Source of the DNA: Bacillota bacterium
Lineage (GTDB): Bacteria; Bacillota; Bacilli; Alicyclobacillales; SLC66
Direction of reading: 5' to 3'
Assembly: GCA_021820825.1 (NCBI GenBank)
Contig: JAKADD010000069.1
Span: forward strand, 1-10,034
DNA length: 10,034 nt
The stretch's first letter is position 1; every line of letters begins with the position of its first letter. The notes under the pieces are model-generated. The model searched no databases. It saw only the letters and a list, made by a program, of their open reading frames with translations, and was not told where the DNA came from. The position numbers and the translations under genes are program-made. Shown one piece after another: positions 5,407-10,034 of the stretch.

Positions 5407-7206
5407 TCAAAAACTTGCCTCCAGTTCAGCCACCAGCGAACCGACATACGCGACCGCCTTGCGAATGGGTTCCGGTTTCTCCATGTCCACCCCCGCCACA
5501 CGCATGAGTTCAAGCGGCGGCAATGTTCCGCCAGACTTGAGCGCCCGCAGCCAACGGTCCACAGCAGGCTGTCCCTCCTCGCGAATCATCTGCGCAACGG
5601 CCGTTGCGGCGCTCAGACCCGCTGAATAAGTGTATGGATACAGCCCGGCGTAATAATGCGGCTGACGCATCCACGTGAGGCGGGCGCCGTCGTCGATCTC
5701 CACAGTGTCGCCCCAGAACTGCGCGAGCACGTTCCCTTTTTGCTCACACAGGACCGCCGCCGTGATCGGCTGACCCTGTTCTGCCAGCGCATAGACTCGC
5801 CGCTGCAGTTCGCCCTCCAGCAGATGCGTGACAAAATTGTGGTAATAGGTGCCCAGCGACTGCAGGATCACCCAGCGGCGCATGCGGGCGTCGTCGGTAT
5901 GCGCCAGGATATGCTGCGCCAGCAACAGTTCATTGAGCGTTGACGGCGCCTCGACAAAGTACATCGACGGCCAGGTGTTCAGCATGCGCTGATTGCGCCC
6001 CGCCAGTTCACCGTGGCCAGCGTGGCCCAGTTCGTGCGCCAGCGTGAACGCCGACCGCATATTGTCTGTCCACGTCATCAGGATATAGGGATGGACTCCA
6101 TACGTGTCAGAGCAAAACGCGCCCGAAGTTTTGCCGACATTGTCCGCCAGGTCAATCCACCGCTCCGCAAACGCCCGCTTCAGGACATCCTCGTATTCCT
6201 GTCCCAGCACAGACAGAGCTTCGCGAATCATCTGCTCCGCCTGCCTGTAGGTGGTCTGCGGCACATAGGCGTCGTCGAGCGGCGCTTTCAGGTCGCATAC
6301 AAGCATTTTGTCAACGCCAAGAAGCCGCTGGCGCAGCTTGGCCAGACGACGCATGTGCGGCGCCAGGTCGGTCTGAATGATATCCAGGACATTGTGATAC
6401 ATGTCGACTGTCACCTGCTGCGGATGCAGCAGCATGTGGGTTGTCGACTCGTACCCCCGCACGCGCGCCATGACCACCTGCCGCTTGATCTCCGTGGCAT
6501 AGGTCGCTGCAAATGTATGCTGGTAGTGCGAGAGAGTCTGGACAAACGAACCGTACGCTTTGCGGCGCAGTTCATTGTCCGGCGACTGCTCGAAATGGTC
6601 TTCGTACAGAGCAAACGACACCGGATACTCGCCTCCGGCAGAGTCCGCGACAGGCGCAAATTCCATATCGGAAGTCTTGCTGCGCTCATAAATCATGGCT
6701 GGCGCCTGCAGCACCTCCCCAAGGGCCGCCAGAACCGCTTCCGTTTCCGGCAGCAGCTTGTGCGGTTTCGTATCAAGAATGTCCAGCAGATATTTACGCA
6801 GGCTGGCCAGACGCTCATCTGCGTCCAGAAAACTCGCGACAACGCCATCCGGGAGCGCCACAATCTCCGACTCGATAAACGACAGTTCAGCCTCCATCTG
6901 CGCAAACATGCCGCCGATGCGGTCCATGTTGCCCTGGTGAACGGGATCGGACCCGTCGCCCGCGCTGAGCAGGCTTGCGTATGTATAGAGACGCATCACT
7001 TTGATGTACAGCGCCTCCATGGCGTTCAGGCAATCCGCGAGGACGCCCGCGTTCTCTCCCAGACGCCCGGCGTACTGCGTGACGCCGGGCAGTTCCTTCT
7101 CTACTGCGGACAACTCCGCTTCCCACGCCTGCAAAGAAGGAAACAGATCATCAAGGTTCCACGTCAACGACTCAGGCGCCTGTGCGCGCTTCAACTGTCC
7201 GGCCAT
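5407..7206 (-). CDS. pepF: Oligoendopeptidase F (M3B zinc metallopeptidase)
   Basis: Cytoplasmic zinc peptidase that cuts short oligopeptides. It has 599 residues, the usual length for PepF. The N-terminal helical half includes the family-like WNLDDLFPS near residue 16. The catalytic half carries AHELGHAGHG, with zinc ligands His391 and His395 and catalytic Glu392. The probable third ligand Glu419 is in FVEAPSTLNE, and YPYTYSAGLSAA, the late Tyr-rich substrate-binding segment, is also present. No signal peptide is seen. The ATG has GGGGAG (7215-7220) 8 bases upstream. It is divergent from a second, different M3 peptidase and followed by a stem-loop. The closest family is PepF proper (the TIGR00181 type), judged from motif wording; B. 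subtilis counterparts are linked to peptide turnover. All catalytic residues are present. Confidence 0.94.
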   Translation of the reverse strand: MAGQLKRAQAPESLTWNLDDLFPSLQAWEAELSAVEKELPGVTQYAGRLGENAGVLADCLNAMEALYIKVMRLYTYASLLSAGDGSDPVHQGNMDRIGGMFAQMEAELSFIESEIVALPDGVVASFLDADERLASLRKYLLDILDTKPHKLLPETEAVLAALGEVLQAPAMIYERSKTSDMEFAPVADSAGGEYPVSFALYEDHFEQSPDNELRRKAYGSFVQTLSHYQHTFAATYATEIKRQVVMARVRGYESTTHMLLHPQQVTVDMYHNVLDIIQTDLAPHMRRLAKLRQRLLGVDKMLVCDLKAPLDDAYVPQTTYRQAEQMIREALSVLGQEYEDVLKRAFAERWIDLADNVGKTSGAFCSDTYGVHPYILMTWTDNMRSAFTLAHELGHAGHGELAGRNQRMLNTWPSMYFVEAPSTLNELLLAQHILAHTDDARMRRWVILQSLGTYYHNFVTHLLEGELQRRVYALAEQGQPITAAVLCEQKGNVLAQFWGDTVEIDDGARLTWMRQPHYYAGLYPYTYSAGLSAATAVAQMIREEGQPAVDRWLRALKSGGTLPPLELMRVAGVDMEKPEPIRKAVAYVGSLVAELEASF

Positions 7207-7371
7207 TCAGCAATCTCCCCTTTAGAGAAATCAATACGCCGCAAATCATACAGGTCTACCATCATATATTACCAGATCGTGGTTGTGTATGTATCAAACC
7301 CGGCGCACATTTGATACTATTATTTCGGGTGCGGAAACAAACAGAGTGACAGACAGTGGGGAGGAACCAAA
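7207..7371. promoter_or_regulatory. Divergent promoter region of the two M3 peptidase genes
   Basis: A 165-base AT-richer spacer between divergent starts. For the plus-strand gene, TGATACTAT (7312-7320) resembles an extended -10 (TGn followed by TACTAT, 4 of 6), with TATTAT (7318-7323) as an alternative; no -35 is placed well. For pepF, TATGAT (7245-7250) and an AT-rich block around 7262-7272 are possible -10 elements, with a TTGATA at 7292-7297 about 20 bases from TAATAT. No call is strong. An inverted repeat (7291-7317) lies between the candidates. Confidence 0.4.
7291..7317. repeat. 8-11-8 inverted repeat, candidate operator
   Basis: GTATCAAA (7291-7298) and TTTGATAC (7310-7317) are exact reverse complements separated by 11 bases, so equivalent positions lie 19 bases apart, close to two helical turns. 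The right arm overlaps the candidate extended -10 of the plus-strand peptidase. The placement in a divergent spacer fits a dimeric regulator acting on one or both genes (inference). Confidence 0.5.
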
Positions 7372-9159
7372 GTGACGGTCGCATTGGACCAGACGTGGGA
7401 TCTGGACAGTATATTCGCAGGCGGAAGCGACTCTGCGGCGCTTGCGGAGCAGCTCGCCGCCGTACAGTCCGACAATGAGCAGTTGCTGCGCGACATTGCG
7501 GAAACGACGGCGACGGCGGAAGCAAACGCATGGACCGCGATTTTCGACCGCATTCAGGACGTATCTGCGCGACTGCGCGAAGCAGCCGCATTCTGCAATT
7601 GTCTGGTCAGCCAGAATGTCAGGGACGACAAGGCCAAGTTGCTGGTTGGGCGGACCAGTCAACTCGCGGCGACGCTGTCCGCAGCTTACATAGCTCTTGA
7701 CGCCAAGCTGCTGGACATGCCCGAGGACAGCTGGCTGTCACTGCTGGACCATCCGGGCGTTCTGGCGATCCGCTTCAATCTGGAGGAACGCCGTACGCGC
7801 GCCAGAGAGCGGCTTGATCCCGCGCGTGAGACGCTGATTGCGGATCTGAACGTGGACGGTTATCATGCGTGGGGTCGTCTCTACCGTACGGTGGTCGCAC
7901 GCATGACCCTGCCCTTTGAAGAAAGCGGCAAGACGGTTGCGCTGTCGATGGGCCAGGCGGCGAATAAGTTGCAGGATTCCGATCGCGCGGTGCGCACAGC
8001 CGTTTTTGCCAAGTGGGAAGAAGCGTGGGCCGATTCCGCCGAATTGTGCGCCAGCACACTGAACCATATCGCCGGCTATCGGCTCGCCGTCTATAAACAT
8101 CGGGGATGGCATTCGGCGCTCCGGGAGCCTGTCCAGTACAACCGCATGACGGAGCGCACGCTCGCGGTGATGTGGGATGTAATCGAGCAAAACAAAGCCC
8201 CGTTTGTCGCGTATCTGAAGCGTAAAGCCAGACTCTTTGGCATCCCTGCCCTGAGTTGGCATGATGTCGCGGCGCCGCTTGCCACGGGGTCTGCGACGTA
8301 CACTTATGAACAGGCGGCCGATTTCATCGCCGAGCAGTTTGCAAAGTTCAGCCCGGCCATGGCCGAATTCGCGCAAAAGGCCATCCGCAACCGGTGGGTG
8401 GAAGCGCAGGATCGCGCCGACAAAGAGACGGGCGGTTTCTGCACCAGTTTCCCCGTCAGCGACCAGACCAGAATCTTCATGACGTTTTCCGGAACATTTG
8501 GCAATGTCTCCACACTCGCCCACGAACTTGGGCACGCGTATCACCAGTCTGTCATGCGCGGCCTGCCCGTCATGGCCAAGGGTTACGCGATGAACGTCGC
8601 TGAAACCGCGTCCACAATGGCAGAACGGATCGTGTCCGATGCGGCCGTTCAGCATGCCAGCGATCCCGGAGAGCGGCTGGCGCTCCTCGAAGACAAAGTG
8701 CAGCAGTCTGCCGTGATGTTCATGAACATCCATGCCCGCTTCCTGTTTGAGACCCGCTTTTATGAACGGCGGAGCGCAGGCCTTGTGGGCGCAAACGAAC
8801 TCAGCGCCCTGATGGTGCAGGCCCAAAGAGACGCCTTTCACGATGCCCTTGGTGAATATCATCCGCACTTCTGGGCGTCCAAGCAGCATTTTTATGGAAC
8901 AGGCGTGCCGTTTTACAATTTCCCTTATACATTTGGCTACCTGTTCAGCAACGGCATCTACGCCCGCGCCGTGGAGGAAGGTCCGCAGTTTGCCGACAGG
9001 TATGTGGACCTGTTGCGCGACACGGGCCGCATGACAGTGGAAGAACTGGCGGCCAAACACCTGAATGCCGACCTGACGCAGCCGGACTTCTGGGAGCGCG
9101 CCACAATGCTGGCCGTTACGGACGCCAACGAGTTTTTACGCCTGACCGAGACTATGTAG
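7372..9159 (+). CDS. PepF/M3-family oligoendopeptidase (second paralogue)
   Basis: A 595-residue zinc oligopeptidase, divergent from pepF and clearly a different subfamily. Its wording fits the broader PepF/M3 group (TIGR02290-like): WDLDSIFAGG near the N-terminus, FPVSDQTRIFMTF before the active site, and AHELGHAYHQ with ligands His384 and His388 and catalytic Glu385. The third ligand is probably Glu411 in NVAETASTMAE; the late segment PFYNFPYTFGYLFSNGIY supplies substrate-binding Tyr and Gly. All catalytic residues are present and there is no signal peptide, so it should act on peptides in the cytoplasm. The GTG start at 7372 has GGGGAGG (7358-7364) 7 bases upstream. It converges on the aspartate decarboxylase gene after 58 bases. 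Substrate difference from its neighbour cannot be read from sequence. Confidence 0.94.
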   Translation: MTVALDQTWDLDSIFAGGSDSAALAEQLAAVQSDNEQLLRDIAETTATAEANAWTAIFDRIQDVSARLREAAAFCNCLVSQNVRDDKAKLLVGRTSQLAATLSAAYIALDAKLLDMPEDSWLSLLDHPGVLAIRFNLEERRTRARERLDPARETLIADLNVDGYHAWGRLYRTVVARMTLPFEESGKTVALSMGQAANKLQDSDRAVRTAVFAKWEEAWADSAELCASTLNHIAGYRLAVYKHRGWHSALREPVQYNRMTERTLAVMWDVIEQNKAPFVAYLKRKARLFGIPALSWHDVAAPLATGSATYTYEQAADFIAEQFAKFSPAMAEFAQKAIRNRWVEAQDRADKETGGFCTSFPVSDQTRIFMTFSGTFGNVSTLAHELGHAYHQSVMRGLPVMAKGYAMNVAETASTMAERIVSDAAVQHASDPGERLALLEDKVQQSAVMFMNIHARFLFETRFYERRSAGLVGANELSALMVQAQRDAFHDALGEYHPHFWASKQHFYGTGVPFYNFPYTFGYLFSNGIYARAVEEGPQFADRYVDLLRDTGRMTVEELAAKHLNADLTQPDFWERATMLAVTDANEFLRLTETM

Positions 9160-9161
9160 AG

Positions 9162-9179
9162 AAAAACGTGGGCGCCACG
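9162..9179 (-). terminator. Intrinsic terminator of the aspartate decarboxylase gene
   Basis: On the minus strand, CGTGG-CGC-CCACG (9179 to 9167) forms a 5-bp all-Watson-Crick hairpin with a 3-base loop followed at once by TTTTT (9166-9162). It lies 38 bases past the stop at 9218 and ends 2 bases from the stop of the converging peptidase gene. The stem is short but GC-rich. Confidence 0.6.
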
Positions 9180-9208
9180 CGCATCGGCACATAAACCCGC
9201 GCGCGTGG
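9175..9208. repeat. 8-bp GC-rich inverted repeat in the convergent gap
   Basis: CCACGCGC (9175-9182) and GCGCGTGG (9201-9208) pair exactly over an 18-base loop; TGGG and CCCA just outside could extend it with an internal loop. It shares bases with the short intrinsic terminator, so the two foldings compete on the minus strand. On the plus strand it is the only hairpin after the peptidase stop, and no U-run follows. Confidence 0.5.
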
Positions 9209-9217
9209 ATGCACCCA

Positions 9218-10034
9218 TCAAACTGGCGCGATAGAATCCTTCCAGTGTGTCACATAGTCTTCCAGAGCCTGATGAAGTTCATGGCCGATGCGGGCGTACG
9301 CGTCATCCTCCAGGTTGGCCAGCGACACGCGCACAGACCAGTCGGGTCCATAAAATCCGCCGCCACTTAGCAAGACAATGGAAGACTTCTGCGCTAACCG
9401 GAAGAGAATGTCGACTGGCTCATAGTTTTCTTCCAGATAGGCTCGAAACGCTCCTCCATAATGACGCTCAGCCCATTCAGCCAAGTCGAATTGCGTATAA
9501 TAATCGGCGTCTCGCGGGAGATCGGGGTGCGGCAACCCCAATCCATCGTACAGCAGTTGCATGCGGCGATGACAGACTGCGCGCGTCAGCCGTTTATAGC
9601 GATTCTCCTTGTCGAGCAGCGAAAACACCGCAAAGAACGCCATCTGAACCTGTTGCGGCGTCGACAGGCCAGCGGTGTGATTCAGGGCCACCTGACGGCT
9701 GTCCGCAACCAGCCGGTCGATAAACCGCAACTGCGCAGGCTGTTGCGACAGCGATCCATACCGTGCATTCAGACTCTCCACTTGCTCCTTCGGCAGTTGC
9801 CGCAACAACTGGTCGAACACATTGTCTTCATGGACCGCGACGACACCCAATCGCCAGCCTGTTACGCCGAAATATTTTGAAAATGAGTATACACCGATCG
9901 TGTTAAATGGCAAATCTGCCAGCAATGAACGATAATCGTCCACAAATGTTCCGTATACGTCATCCGAAATGATCATCAGACTGGGGTTGTGGCGGTTCAC
10001 GACAGCCGCCAGTTGCAAAACGGATTCCGGCTGA
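9218..10034 (-). CDS. aspD: Aspartate 4-decarboxylase / aspartate aminotransferase (C-terminal half)
   Basis: PLP enzyme of aminotransferase fold type I, AspD/AsdA subfamily. It releases CO2 from aspartate to give alanine, with side aminotransferase activity. About 272 residues are visible; the full enzyme is about 530, so the N-terminal half lies outside and the frame runs open to the edge. Diagnostic stretches are SDDVYGTFVDDY, the cofactor lysine in YSFSKYFGVTGWRLG (Lys codon 9875-9877), LVADSRQVALNHTAGLS followed by TPQQVQM, and the substrate-carboxylate Arg in VRVSLANLE. The RLVADSR...NHTAGLSTPQQ block is what separates this family from ordinary aspartate aminotransferases. The TTG at 10018 is internal, not a start, since the frame continues as QPESV before it. 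In known systems it works with an aspartate:alanine antiporter (AspT) to build proton-motive force and consume protons; no antiporter is in view. Confidence 0.9.
   Translation of the reverse strand, partial: QPESVLQLAAVVNRHNPSLMIISDDVYGTFVDDYRSLLADLPFNTIGVYSFSKYFGVTGWRLGVVAVHEDNVFDQLLRQLPKEQVESLNARYGSLSQQPAQLRFIDRLVADSRQVALNHTAGLSTPQQVQMAFFAVFSLLDKENRYKRLTRAVCHRRMQLLYDGLGLPHPDLPRDADYYTQFDLAEWAERHYGGAFRAYLEENYEPVDILFRLAQKSSIVLLSGGGFYGPDWSVRVSLANLEDDAYARIGHELHQALEDYVTHWKDSIAPV

Noticed and set aside
6013..7314. 433-codon open frame on the plus strand opposite pepF
   Set aside because: It is antisense to an intact peptidase with all catalytic residues, has no ribosome binding site, and reads as Arg/Gln/His-rich low-order protein, typical of a shadow frame in GC-rich coding DNA.
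7738..9060. 440-codon open frame on the minus strand opposite the second M3 peptidase
   Set aside because: Same reasons: antisense to an intact gene, no start signal, composition of a shadow frame (many Arg, Gly, His, Cys).

Overview
The window looks like chromosomal DNA from a Gram-positive, Bacillota-type bacterium. Most genes have strong GGAGG-type ribosome binding sites, TTG and GTG starts occur beside ATG, and two sigma-A-like promoter elements can be read. Base composition is moderately GC-rich by eye (not counted). The mix of two M3 peptidases, an MntP pump, a UPF0145 protein, aspartate 4-decarboxylase and exopolysaccharide genes would fit a spore-former of the Alicyclobacillus type. 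That placement is an inference from gene content only. There is no sign of an insertion sequence, prophage, CRISPR array, tRNA or rRNA.

Left part (1-2033, minus strand): a Wzx/MATE-like polysaccharide flippase is followed by the N-terminal third of a membrane-anchored family 2 glycosyltransferase that leaves the window. The flippase has a readable sigma-A-type promoter. The 197-base gap between the two genes holds unusually strong inverted repeats: an 11-bp perfect hairpin over the flippase stop codon, then a 14-bp stem enclosing a second stem. This gap is the least explained part of the window.

Middle (2124-5306, minus strand): a tight four-gene unit behind a perfect TATAAT box. In transcription order it holds a UPF0145/YbjQ protein, an MntP-type manganese efflux pump, a threonine/serine dehydratase-like PLP enzyme, and a single-pass membrane-anchored protein that I do not recognise. 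Gaps are 20, 39 and 23 bases.

Right part (5407-9159): two different M3-family zinc oligoendopeptidases, PepF and a second PepF/M3-type enzyme, are divergently transcribed from a 165-base spacer. The spacer carries a clean 8-11-8 inverted repeat. The plus-strand gene then converges on the C-terminal half of an aspartate 4-decarboxylase/aminotransferase (9218-10034, minus strand), with a compact intrinsic terminator between them.

Read together, the region covers metal homeostasis, peptide breakdown and amino-acid catabolism, next to the edge of a cell-surface polysaccharide locus. Peptidases release amino acids, the dehydratase would deaminate Thr/Ser, and aspartate decarboxylation consumes a proton. 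Functional coupling among these genes is an inference from proximity. All genes are ordinary families except the unknown anchored protein; the possible novelty lies in the structured RNA region at 425-561.
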